A DNA stretch of 64,000 nt from Symsagittifera roscoffensis (Eukaryota > Xenacoelomorpha > Acoela > Convolutidae). This document shows, one piece after another, positions 50,601-62,820 of the stretch. The notes under the pieces were generated by a model. It was given only the letters and a program-made list of their open reading frames with translations, did no database searches and was not told the origin of the DNA. The first letter of the stretch is position 1; every line of letters starts with the position of its first letter. Position numbers and translations under genes: made by a program. The stretch lies in NCBI RefSeq assembly GCF_963678635.1, contig NC_087064.1, positions 84,501,847-84,565,846 of the forward strand, in the 5' to 3' direction.

Positions 50601-51470
50601 ACGCTTATCTCGCTATGATCTCACTCTTTGTTCTGTTTAAATCAAGTTCGTTGACGACCTGTAATTCTCACGCTTATCTCGCTACGATCTCACTCTTTGT
50701 TCTTTTTAAATCAAGTTCATTGACGACCTGTTATTCTCACGCTTATCTCGCTACGATCTCACTCTTTGTTCTGTTTAAATCAAGTTCGTTGACGACCTGT
50801 TATTCTCACGCTTATCTCGCTACGAACTTACACTTTGTTCTGTTTAAATCAAGTTCGTTGACGACCTGTTATTCTCACGCTTATCTCGCTACGATCTCAC
50901 TCTTTGTTCTGTTTGAACCAAGTTCGTTGACGACCTGTTATTATCACGCTTATCTCGCTACGTTCTCACTCTTTGTTCTGTTTAAATCAAGTTCGTTGAC
51001 GACCTGTTATTATCACGCTTATCTCGCTACGATCTCACTCTTTGTTCTGTTTAAATCAAGTTCGTTGACGATCTGTAGTTCTCACGCTTATCTCGCTACG
51101 ATCTCACTCTTTGTTCTGTTTGAATCAAGTTTGTTGACGACCTGTTATTCTCACGCTTATCTCGCTACGATCTCACTCTTTGTTCTGTTTGAATCAAGTT
51201 CGTTGACGACCTGTTATTATCACGCTTATCTCGCTACGATCTCACTCTTTGTTCTGTTTATAAACAAGTTCGTTGACGACCTGTATTTCTCACTCTTATC
51301 TCGCTACGATCTCACTCTTTGTTCTGATTAAATCAAGTTCGTTGACAACCTGCTATTCTCCCGTTTATCTCGCTACGATTTCACTCCTTCTTCTGTTTAA
51401 AAACAAGTTCGTTCATGACATGTTATTCTCACGCTTATCTCGCTACGATCTCACTTTTTGTTCTATTTAA
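41651..51470 (+). repeat. A zone 3: TATAAAC / TGAATCAAG / TATTATCACG monomers
   Basis: Frequent 70-bp units contain GTTTATAAACAAG, and other diagnostic variants are GTTTGAATCAAG, TGTTATTATCACG, GCTATGATC, TTCGTGGACG and TTAAATCAGG. Higher-order duplications include 968 bp (42,716 and 43,684), 483 bp = 7 x 69 (44,171 and 44,654), 276 bp = 4 x 69 (50,111 and 50,387), 485 bp (48,716 and 49,201) and about 1,758 bp (45,341 and 47,099). Many units differ only at CpG sites. Confidence 0.88.
45545..45585 (+). repeat. 26-bp truncated A monomer
   Basis: After GCTGACGACCTGTA the sequence restarts at TAAATCAAGTTCG, giving a 26-bp unit in place of 69 bp (a 43-bp deletion). The same truncated unit recurs near 47,303-47,343 within a matching neighbourhood. 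It is a shared derived mark linking the two copies of a block of about 1.76 kb. Confidence 0.85.
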
Positions 51471-54400
51471 ATAAAATTCGTTGGCGACCTGTTATTCTCA
51501 CGCTTATCTTGCTACGATCTCACTCTTTGTTCTGTTTAAATCAAGTTTGTTAGCGACCTGTTATTCTCACGCTTATCTGGATACGATCTCAGTCTTTATT
51601 CTGTTTAAAACAAGTTCGTTGAGGACCTGTTATTCTTAAGCGTATCTCGCTACGATCTCATTCTTTGTTCTGTTTAAATCAAGTTCGTTGAAGACCTGTT
51701 ATTCTCACGCTTATCTCGCTACGGTCTCACTCTTTGTTATGTTTAACTCAAGTCCGTTGACGACCTGTTATTCTCACGCTTGTCTCACCACAACCTCACT
51801 ATTTGTTCTGGTTAAATCAAGTTCGTTGACGACCTGTTATTCGCACGCTTATCTCGCTACGATCTCACTCTTTATTCTGTTTAAATCAAATTCGTTGACG
51901 ACCTGTTATTCTCACGCTTATCTCGCTACGATCTCATTCTTTGTTCTGTTTATAAACAAGTTCGTTGACGACCTGTTATTCTTACGCTTATCTCGCTACG
52001 ATCTCACTCTTTGTTCTGTTTGAATCAAGTTCGTTGACGACCTGTTATTATCACGCTTATCTCGCTACGATCTCACTCTTTGTTCTGTTTATAAACAAGT
52101 TCGTTGACGACCTGTATTTCTCACTCTTATCTCGCTACGATCTCACTCTTTGTTCTGATTAAATCAAGTTCGTTGACAACCTGTTATTCTCCCGTTTATC
52201 TCGCTACGATCTCACTCCTTCTTCTGTTTAAAAACAAGTTCGTTCATGACCTGTTATTCTCACGCTTATCTCGCTACGATCTCACTTTTTGTTCTATTTA
52301 AATAAAATTCGTTGGCGACCTGTTATTCTCACGCTTATCTGGCTACGATCTCAGTCTTTATTCTGTTTAAAACAAGTTCGTTGAGGACCTGTTATTCTCA
52401 CGCGTATCTCGCTACGATCTCATTTTTTGTTCCGTTTAAATCAAGTTCGTTGAAGACCTGTTATTCTTACGCTTATCTCGCTACGGTCTCACTCTTTGTT
52501 ATGTTTAACTCAAGTCCGTTGACGACCTGTTATTCTCACGCTTATCTCACCACAATCTCACTATTTGTTCTGGTTAAATCAAGTTCGTTGACGACCTGTT
52601 ATTCGCACGCTTATCTCGCTACGATCTCACTCTTTTTTCTGTTTAAATCAAATTCGTTGACGACCTGTTATTCTCACGCTTATCTCGCTACGATCTCACT
52701 CTTTGTTCTGTTTATAAACAAGTTCATTAACGACCTGTTACTCTTACGCTTATCTCGCTACGATCTCACTCTTTGTTCTGTTTGAATCAAGTTCGTTGAC
52801 GACCTGTTATTATCACGCTTATCTCGCTACGATCTCACTCTTTGTTCTGTTTATAAACAAGTTCGTTGACGACCTGTTATTCTTACGCTTATCTCGCTAC
52901 GATCTCACTCTTTGTTCTGTTTGAATCAAGTTCGTTGACAACCTGTTATTCTCCCGTTTATCTCGCTACGATCTCACTTTTTGTTCTATTTAAATAAAAT
53001 TCGTTGGCGACCTGTTATTCTTACGCTTATCTGGCTACGATCTCAGTCTTTATTCTGTTTAAAACAAGTTCGTTGAGGACCTGTTATTCTCACGCGTATC
53101 TCGCTACGATCTCATTCTTTGTTCTGTTTAAATAAAATTCGTTGGCGACCTGTTATTCTTACGCTTATCTGGCTTCGATCTCAGTCTTTATTCTGTTTAA
53201 AACAAGTTCGTTGAGGACCTGTTATTCTCACGCGTATCTCGCTACGATCTCATTCTTTGTTCTGTTTAAATCAAGTTCGTTGAAGACCTGTTATTCGCAC
53301 GCTTATCTCGCTACGATCTCACTCTTTATTCTGTTTAAATCAAATTCGTTGACGACCTGTTATTCTCACGCTTATCTCGCTACGATCTCACTCTTTGTTC
53401 TGTTTATAAACAAGTTCGTTGACGACCTGTTATTCTTACGCTTATCTCGCTACGATCTCACTCTTTGTTCTGTTTGAATCAAGTTCGTTGACGACCTGTT
53501 ATTCTTACACTTATCTCGCTACGATCTCACTCTTTGTTCTGTTTATAAACAAGTCCGTTGACGACCTGTATTTCTCACTCTTATCTCGCTACGATCTCAC
53601 TCTTTGTTCTGATTAAATCAAGTTCGTTGACAACATGTTATTCTCCCGTTTATCTCGCTACGATCTCACTCCTTCTTCTGTTTAAAAACAAGTTCGTTCA
53701 TGACCTGTTATTCTCACGCTTATCTCGCTACGATCTCACTTTTTGTTCTATTTAAAAAAAAATCGTTGGCGACCTGTTATTCTCACGCTTATCTTGCTAC
53801 GATCTCACTCTTTGTTCTGTTTAAATCAAGTTTGTTAGCGACCTGTTATTCTCACGCTTATCTGGCTACGATCTCAGTCTTTATTCTGTTTAAAACAAGT
53901 TCGTTGAGGACCTGTTATTCTCACGCGTATCTCGCTACGATCTCATTCTTTGTTCTGTTTAAATCATGTTGGTTGAAGACCTGTTATTCTCACGCTTATC
54001 TCGCTACGGTCTCACTCTTTGTTATGTTTAACTCAAGTCCGTTGACGACCTGTTATTCTCACGCTTATCTCACCACAATCTCACTATTTGTTCTGGTTAA
54101 ATCAAGTTCGTTGACGACCTGTTATTCGCACGCTTATCTCGCTACGATCTCACTCTTTATTCTGTTTAAATCAAGTTCGTCGACGACCTGTTATTCTCAC
54201 GCTTATCTCGCTACGATCTCACTCTTTATTCTGTTTAACTCAAGTCCGTTGACGACCTGTTATTCTCACGCTTATCTCACCACAATCTCACTATTTGTTC
54301 TGGTTAAATCAAGTTCGTTGACGACCTGTTATTCGCACGCTTATCTCGCTACGATCTCACTCTTTATTCTGTTTAACTCAAGTCCGTTGACGACCTGTTA

Positions 54401-55084
54401 TTCTCACGCTTATCTCACCACAATCTCACTATTTGTTCTGGTTAAATCAAGTTCGTTGACGACCTGTTATTCTCACGCGTATCTCGCTACGATCTCACTT
54501 TTTGTTCTAATTAAAAACAAGTTTGTTGACGACCTGTTATTCTCACGCTTATCTCGCTACGATCTCACTCTTTGTTCTGTTTAAATCAAGTTCGTTGACG
54601 ACCTGTTATTCTCACGCTTATCTCACCACAATCTCACTATTTGTTCTGTTTAAATAGAGTTCGTTGGCGACCTGTTATTCTCAAGCTTATCTTGCTACGA
54701 TCTCACTCTTTGTTCTGTTTAAATCAAGTTTGGTAGCGACCTGTTATTCTCACGCTTATCTGGCTACGATCTCACTCTTTATTCTGTTTAAAACAAGTTC
54801 GTTGAGGACCTGTTATTCTCACGCGTATCTCATTACGATCTCATTTTTTGTTCTGTTTAAATCAAGTTCGTTGAAGACCTGTTATTCTCACGCTTATCTC
54901 GCTACGGTCTCACTCTTTGTTATGTTTAACTCAAGTCCGTTGACGACCTGTTATTCTCACGCTTATCTCACCACAATCTCACTATTTGTTCTGGTTAAAT
55001 CAAGTTCGTTGACGACCTGTTATTCGCACGCTTATCTCGCTACGATCTCACTCTTTGTTGTGTTTAATTCAAGTTAGTTGACGA

Positions 55085-55270
55085 CCTGTTTTTTTTCACG
55101 CTTCTCTCGCTAGGATCTATTCTGTTTAAATCAAGTTCGTCGACGACCTGTTCTTCTCACGCGTATCTCGCTACAATCTCACTCCTTGTTCTGTTTAAAA
55201 ATAAATTTGTTCACACTTAAAAACAAATTCGCTACGATCTCACTTTTTGTTCTAATTAAAAACAAGTTTG
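55085..55270 (+). repeat. Rearranged A segment, copy 1
   Basis: A T run followed by CACGCTTCTCTCGCTAGG, direct joining to TCTATTCTGTTTAAATC, and a fused unit reading AAATTTGTTCACACTTAAAA. These are internal deletions and fusions of A monomers rather than foreign DNA. The same rearranged segment recurs at about 57,214-57,398, 2,128 bp later, with one T-run length difference. Confidence 0.85.
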
Positions 55271-57213
55271 TTGACGAACTGTTATTCTCACGCTTATCTC
55301 GCTACGATCTCACTCTTTGTTCTGTTTAAATCAAGTTCGTTGAAGACCTGTTATTCGCACGCTTATCTCGCTACGATCTCACTCTTTATTCTGTTTAAAT
55401 CAAATTCGTTGAAGACCTGTTATTCTCACGCTTATCTCGCTACGATCTCACTCTTTGTTCTGTTTATAAACAAGTTCGTTGACGACCTGTTTTTCTTACG
55501 CTTATCTCGCTACGATCTCACTCTTTGTTCTGTTTGAATCAAGTTCGTTGACGACCTGTTATTCTTACACTTATCTCGCTACGATCTCACTCTTTGTTCT
55601 GTTTATAAACAAGTCCGTTGACGACCTGTATTTCTCACTCTTATCTCGCTACGATCTCACTCTTTGTTCTGATTAAATCAAGTTCGTTGACAACCTGTTA
55701 TTCTCCCGTTTATCTCGCTACGATCTCACTCCTTCTTCTGTTTAAAAACAAGTTCGTTCATGACCTGTTATTCTCACGCTTATCTCGCTACGATCTCACT
55801 TTTTGTTCTATTTAAAAAAAAATCGTTGGCGACCTGTTATTCTCACGCTTATCTTGCTACGATCTCACTCTTTGTTCTGTTTAAATCAAGTTTGTTAGCG
55901 ACCTGTTATTCTCACGCTTATCTGGCTACGATCTCAGTCTTTATTCTGTTTAAAACAAGTTCGTTGAGGACCTGTTATTCTCACGCGTATCTCGCTACGA
56001 TCTCATTCTTTGTTCTGTTTAAATCATGTTGGTTGAAGACCTGTTATTCTCACGCTTATCTCGCTACGGTCTCACTCTTTGTTATGTTTAACTCAAGTCC
56101 GTTGACGACCTGTTATTCTCACGCTTATCTCACCACAATCTCACTATTTGTTCTGGTTAAATCAAGTTCGTTGACGACCTGTTATTCGCACGCTTATCTC
56201 GCTACGATCTCACTCTTTATTCTGTTTAAATCAAGTTCGTCGACGACCTGTTATTCTCACGCTTATCTCACCACAATCTCACTATTTGTTCTGTTTAAAT
56301 AGAGTTCGTTGGCGACCTGTTATTCTCAAGCTTATCTTGCTACGATCTCACTCTTTGTTCTGTTTAAATCAAGTTTGTTAGCGACCTGTTATTCTCACGC
56401 TTATCTGGCTACGATCTCACTCTTTATTCTGTTTAAAACAAGTTCGTTGAGGACCTGTTATTCTCACGCGTATCTCATTACGATCTCATTTTTTGTTCTG
56501 TTTAAATCAAGTTCGTTGAAGACCTGTTATTCTCACGCTTATCTCGCTACGGTCTCACTCTTTGTTATGTTTAACTCAAGTCCGTTGACGACCTGTTATT
56601 CTCACGCGTATCTCGCTACGATCTCACTTTTTGTTCTAATTAAAAACAAGTTTGTTGACGACCTGTTATTCTCACGCTTATCTCGCTACGATCTCAATCT
56701 TTGTTCTGTTTAAATCAAGTTCGTTGACGACCTGTTATTCTCACGCTTATCTCACCACAATCTCACTATTTGTTCTGTTTAAATAGAGTTCGTTGGCGAC
56801 CTGTTATTCTCAAGCTTATCTTGCTACGATCTCACTCTTTGTTCTGTTTAAATCAAGTTTGTTAGCGACCTGTTATTCTCACGCTTATCTGGCTACGATC
56901 TCACTCTTTATTCTGTTTAAAACAAGTTCGTTGAGGACCTGTTATTCTCACGCGTATCTCATTACGATCTCATTTTTTGTTCTGTTTAAATCAAGTTCGT
57001 TGAAGACCTGTTATTCTCACGCTTATCTCGCTACGGTCTCACTCTTTGTTATGTTTAACTCAAGTCCGTTGACGACCTGTTATTCTCACGCTTATCTCAC
57101 CACAATCTCACTATTTGTTCTGGTTAAATCAAGTTCGTTGACGACCTGTTATTCGCACGCTTATCTCGCTACGATCTCACTCTTTGTTGTGTTTAATTCA
57201 AGTTAGTTGACGA

Positions 57214-57398
57214 CCTGTTTTTTTCACGCTTCTCTCGCTAGGATCTATTCTGTTTAAATCAAGTTCGTCGACGACCTGTTCTTCTCACGCGTATCTCGCT
57301 ACAATCTCACTCCTTGTTCTGTTTAAAAATAAATTTGTTCACACTTAAAAACAAATTCGCTACGATCTCACTTTTTGTTCTAATTAAAAACAAGTTTG
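57214..57398 (+). repeat. Rearranged A segment, copy 2
   Basis: Second copy of the deleted and fused monomers at 55,085-55,270. The TCACACTT fusion point is at 57,339 here and 55,211 in copy 1. The shared breakpoints show that the surrounding block of about 2.1 kb was duplicated as a unit after the rearrangement. Confidence 0.85.
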
Positions 57399-57600
57399 TT
57401 GACGAACTGTTATTCTCACGCTTATCTCGCTACGATCTCACTCTTTGTTCTGTTTAAATCAAGTTCGTTGACGACCTGTTATTCTCACGCTTATCTTGCT
57501 ATGATCTCACTCTTTGATCTGTTTAAAACAAATTCGTTCACGACTTGTTATTTTTACGCTTATCTCGCTACGATCTCACTCTTTGTTCTGATTAAATCAA

Positions 57601-59150
57601 GTTCGCTGACGACCTGATCTCACTCCTTGTTCTGTTTAAAAACAAGTTCGTTCACGACCTGTTATTCTCACGCTTATCTCGCTACGATCTCACTCTTTGT
57701 TCTGTTTAAATCAAGTTTGTTTGCGACCTGTTATTCTCATGCTTATCTCGATACGATCTCACTCTTTGTTCTGATTAAGTCAAGTTCGCTGACGACCTGA
57801 TCTCACTCCTTGTTCTGTTTAAAAACAAGTTCGTTCACGACCTGTTATTCTCACGCTTATCTCGCTACGATCTCACTCTTTGTTCTGTTTAAATCAAACT
57901 TGTTTGCGACCTGTTATTCTCACGCTTATCTCGCTACGATCTCACTCTTTGTTCTGTTTAAATCAAGTTTGTTGCCTACCTGTTTTTCTCACGCTTATCT
58001 CGCTACGATCTCACTCCTTGTTCTGTTTAAAAACAAGTGGTTCTCGACCTGATATTCTCACGCTCATCTCGCTATGATCTCACTCTTTGTTCTGTTTAAA
58101 TCAAGTTCGTTGGCGACCTATTATTCTTACGCTTATCTTGCTAAGATCTCACTCTTTGTTCTGTTTAATTCAATATTGTTGACGACCTGTTATTCTCTCG
58201 CTTATCTCGCTACGATCTCACTGTTTATTCTGTTTAAATAAAGTTTGTTGAGGACCTGTTATTCTCACGCTTATCTCGCTACGATCTCACTCTTTGTTCT
58301 GTTTAAATCAAGTTCGTTGACGACCTGTTATTCTCAAACTTATCTCGCTACGATCTCACTCATTGTTCTGTTTAAATCAAGTTCGTTGACGACCTGTTAT
58401 TATCACGCTTATCTCGCTACGATCTCACTCTTTGTTCTGTTTATAAACAAGTTCGTTGACGACCTGTTATTCTAACGCTTATCTCGCTATGATCTCACTC
58501 TTTGTTCTGTTTAAATCAAGTTCGTTGACGACCTGTTATTCTCACGCTTATCTCGCTATGATCTCACTCTTTGTTTTTTTAAAATCAAGTTCGTTGACGA
58601 CCTGTAATTTTCACGCTTATCTCGCTACGATCTCACTCTTTGTTCTGTTTAAATCAAGTTCGTTGACGACCTGTTATTCTCACGCTTATCTCGCTACGAT
58701 TTTACACTTTGTTCTGTTTAAATCAAGTTCGTTGACGACCTGTTATTCTCACGCTTATCTCGCTACGATCTCACTCTTTGTTCTGTTTGAATCAAGTTCG
58801 TTGATGACCTGTTATTATAACGCTTATCTCGCTACGATCTCACTCTTTGTTCTGTTTAAATCAAGTTTGTTGACGACCTGTTTTTCTCACGCTTATCTTG
58901 TTAGGATCTCACTCTTTGTTCTGTTTAAATCAAGTTCGTTGACGACCTGTATTTCTCACGCTTATCTCGCTACGATCTCACTCTTTGTTCTGATTAAATC
59001 AAGTTCGTTGACAACCTGTTATTCTCACGCTTATCTCGCTACGATCTCACTCCTTCTTCTGTTTAAAAACAAGTTCGTTCACGACCTGTTATTCTCACGC
59101 TTATCTCGCTACGATCTCACTTTTTGTTCTGTTTAAATCAAGTTCATTCA
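57601..59150 (+). repeat. A zone 5: mixed A monomers
   Basis: Contains two closely spaced shortened monomers (about 57,616 and 57,799). These are followed by monomers typical of zone 2 (TTGCCTACCTG near 57,970, ATCAATATTG near 58,170) and then of zone 3 (TTTATAAAC near 58,440, TATTATCACG, GCTATGATC). It appears to be a patchwork of the other zones. No gene or unique sequence is visible. Confidence 0.8.
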
Positions 59151-62100
59151 CGACCTGTTATTCTCACGCTTATCTCGCTACGATCTCACTCTATATTCTG
59201 TTTAAATCAAGTTCGTTGAGGACCTGTTATTCTCACGCTTATCTCGCTACGATCTGACTCCTTCTTCTGTTTAAAAACAAGTTCGTTCACGACCTGTTAT
59301 TCTCACGCTTATCTCGCTACGATTTCACTTTTTGTTCTGTTTAAATCAAGTTCGTTGGCGACCTGTTATTCTCACGCTTATCTCGCTACGATCTCACTCT
59401 TTATCCTGTTTAAATCAAGTTCCTTGAGGACCTGTTATTCTCACGCTTATCTCGTTACGATCTCACTCTTCGTTCTGTTTAAATCAAGTTCGTTGAAGAC
59501 CTGTTATTCTCACGCTTATCTCGCTTCGATCTCACTCTTTGTTATGTTTAACTCAAGTCCGTTGACGAATTGTTATTCTCACGCTTATCTCGCTACGATC
59601 TCATTCTTTGTTCTGTTTAAATCAAGTTCATTGACGACCTGTTATTGTCACGCTTATCTCGCTACGATCTCACACTTTGTTCTGTTTCAATCAAGTTCGT
59701 TGACGACCTGTTATTCGCACGCTTATCTCGCTACGATCTCACTCTTTGTTCTGCTTAAATCAAATTCGTTGACGACCTGTTTTCTTTCACGCTTATCTCG
59801 CTACGATCTCACTCTTTGTTCTGTTTAAATCAAGTTCGTTGACGACCTGTTATGCTCACGCTTATCTCGCTACGATCTCATTTTTTGTTCTAATTAAAAA
59901 CAAGTTTGTTGACGACCTGTTATTCTCACGCTTATCTCGCTACGATCTCACTCTTTGTTCTGTTCAAATCAAGTTCGTTGACGACCTGTTATTCTCACGC
60001 TTATCTCGCTACGATCTCACTCTTTGTTCTGTTTAAAAACAAGTTCGTTCACGACCTGTTATTTTCACGCTTATCTCGCTACGATCTAACTCTTTGTTCT
60101 GTTTAAATCAAGTTCATTGACGACCTGTTATTCTCACGCTTATCTCGCTACGATCTCACTCTTTGTTCTGTTTAAATCAAGTTCGTTGACGACCTGTTTT
60201 TTTAAGGCTTATCTCGCTACGATCTCACTCTTTGTTCTGTTTAAATCAAGTTCATTGACGACCTGTTATTCTCACGCTTATCTCGCTACGATCTCACTCT
60301 TTGTTCTGTTGAAATCAAGTTCGTTGACGACCTGTGATTCGCACGCTTATCTCGCTACGATCTCACTCTTTGTTCTGTTTAAATCAAATTCGTTGACGAC
60401 CTGTTTTTTTTCACGCTTATCACGCTACGATCTCACTCTCTGTTCTGTTTAAATCAAGTTCGTTGACGACCTGTTATTCTCATGCTTATCTCGCTACGAA
60501 CTCACTTTTTGTTCTAATTAAAAACAAGTTTGTTGACGACCTGTTATTCTCACGCTTATCTCGCTACGATCTCATTCTTTGTTCTGTTCAAATCAAGTTC
60601 GTTGACGACCTGATATTCTCACGCTTATCTCGCTACGATCTCACTCTTTGATCTGTTTAAATCAAGTTCGTTGACGACCTGTTTTTTTTCACGCTTATCA
60701 CGCTACGATCTCACTCTCTGTTCTGTTTAAATCAAGTTCGTTGACGACCTGTTATTCTCATGCTTATCTCGCTACGAACTCACTTTTTGTTCTAATTAAA
60801 AACAAGTTTGTTGACGACCTGTTATTCTCACGCTTATCTCGTTACGATCTCACTCTTCGTTCTGTTTAAATCAAGTTCGTTGAAGACCTGTTATTCTCAC
60901 GCTTATCTCGCTTCGATCTCACTCTTTGTTATGTTTAACTCAAATCCGTTGACCAAATGTTATTCTCACGCTTATCTCGCTACGATCTCATTCTTTGTTC
61001 TGTTTAAATCAAGTTCATTGACGACCTGTTATTGTCACGCTTATCTCGCTACGATCTCACACTTTGTTCTGTTTCAATCAAGTTCGTTGACGACCTGTTA
61101 TTCGCACGCTTATCTCGCTACGATCTCACTCTTTGTTCTGTTTAAATCAAATTCGTTGACGACCTGTTTTCTTTCACGCTTATCTCGCTACGATCTCACT
61201 CTTTGTTCTGTTTAAATCAAGTTCGTTGACGACCTGTTATTCTCACGCTTATCTCGCTACGATCTCATTTTTTGTTCTAATTAAAAACAAGTTTGTTGAC
61301 GACCTGTTATTCTCACGCTTATCTCGCTACGATCTCACTTTTTGTTCTGTTCAAATCAAGTTCGTTGACGACCTGTTATTCTCACGCTTATCTCGCTACG
61401 ATCTCACTCTTTGTTCTGTTTAAAAACAAGTTCATTCACGACCTGTTATTTTCACGCTTATCTCGCTACGATCTAACTCTTTGTTCTGTTTAAATCAAGT
61501 TCAATGACGACCTATTATTCTCACGCTTATCTCGCTACGATCTCACTCTTTGTTCTGTTTAAATCAAGTTCGTTGACGACCTGTTTTTTTAAGGCTTATC
61601 TCGCTACGATCTCACTCTTTGTTCTGTTTAAATCAAGTTCATTGACGACCTGTTATTCTCACGCTTATCTCGCTACGATCTCACTCTTTGTTCTGTTGAA
61701 ATCAAGTTCGTTGACGACCTGTGATTCGCACGCTTATCTCGCTACGATCTCACTCTTTGTTCTGTTTAAATCAAATTCGTTGACGACCTGTTTTTTTTTC
61801 ACGCTTATCACGCTACGATCTCACTCTCTGTTCTGTTTAAATCAAGTTCGTTGACGACCTGTTATTCTCATGCTTATCTCGCTACGAACTCACTTTTTGT
61901 TCTAATTAAAAACAAGTTTGTTGACGACCTGTTATTCTCACGCTTATCTCGCTACGATCTCATTCTTTGTTCTGTTCAAATCAAGTTCGTTGACGACCTG
62001 ATATTCTCACGCTTATCTCGCTACGATCTCACTCTTTGATCTGTTTAAATCAAGTTCGTTGACGACCTGTTATTCTCACGCTTATCTCGCTACGATCTCA

Positions 62101-62820
62101 CTCATTGTTCTGTTTAAAAACAAATTCGTTCACGACCTGTTATTCTCACGCTTATCTCGCTACGATCTCACTCTTTGTTCTGTTTAAATCAAGTTCATTG
62201 ACGACCTGTTTTTCCCACGCTTATCTCGCTACGATCTCACTCTTTGTTCTGTTTAAAACAAGTTCGTTGACGACCTGTTATTCGCACGCTTATCTCGCTA
62301 CGATCTCACTCTTTGTTCTGTTTAAATCAAATTCGTTGACGACCTGTTTTCTTTCACGCTTATCTCGCTACGATCTCACTCTTTGTTCTGTTTAAATCAA
62401 GTTCGTTGACGACCTGTTATTCTCACGCTTATCTCGCTACGATCTCATTTTTTGTTCTAATTAAAAACAAGTTTGTTGACGACCTGTTATTCTCACGCTT
62501 ATCTCGCTATGATCTCACTCTTTGTTCTGTTCAAATCAAGTTCGTTGACGACCTGTTATTCTCACGCTTATCTCGCTACGATCTCACTCTTTGATCTGTT
62601 TAAATCAAGTTCGTTGACGGCCTGTTATTCTCACGCTTATCTCGCTACGATCTCACTCTTTGTTCTGTTTAAAACAAGTTTGTTGACGACCTGTTATTCG
62701 CACGCTTATCTCGCTACGATCTCACTCTTTGTTCTGTTTAAATCAAGTTCGTTGGCCACCTGTTTTTTTTTCACGCTTATCTCGTTAGGATCTCACTCTT
62801 TGTTCTGTTTAAATCAACTT
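59151..62820 (+). repeat. A zone 6: 1,387-bp tandem higher-order repeat
   Basis: The segment from about 59,450 is repeated about 1,387 bp later (20 monomers, several of them 70 bp). The rare TTAAGGCTTATC variant has AAGG at 60,204 and 61,591, exactly 1,387 bp apart. Other shared marks are GTGATTCGCACG, the CTTATCACGCTACG / CTCTCTG pair and TATTGTCACG. A partial third copy follows at about 62,300-62,600. Confidence 0.87.

Larger units (their letters stand above)
51471..57600 (+). repeat. A zone 4: ordered five-variant module
   Basis: A recurrent order of diagnostic monomers is seen: TTTGTTAGCG; TTATCTGG with TTTATTCTGTTTAAAAC; GAGGACC with CACGCGTATC; GAAGACC; TATGTTTAACTCAAGTCCG; then CACCACAATCTCACTATTTG with TTCTGGTTAAATC. 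Copies begin near 51.54, 52.33, 53.82, 54.72, 55.88, 56.36 and 56.85 kb. Larger blocks are also duplicated: about 53,420-54,230 matches 55,480-56,290 at an offset of 2,060 bp. Confidence 0.85.

Noticed and set aside
49478-51331. A 617-codon open reading frame, and dozens of shorter ones, in satellite A
   Set aside because: The frame is open because the 69-bp unit is a multiple of three and lacks a stop in one frame. It begins at TTG and ends where a 70-bp monomer shifts the frame. The predicted 23-residue repeat only translates the satellite, and overlapping frames are also open wherever CpG or A/T variants remove stops.
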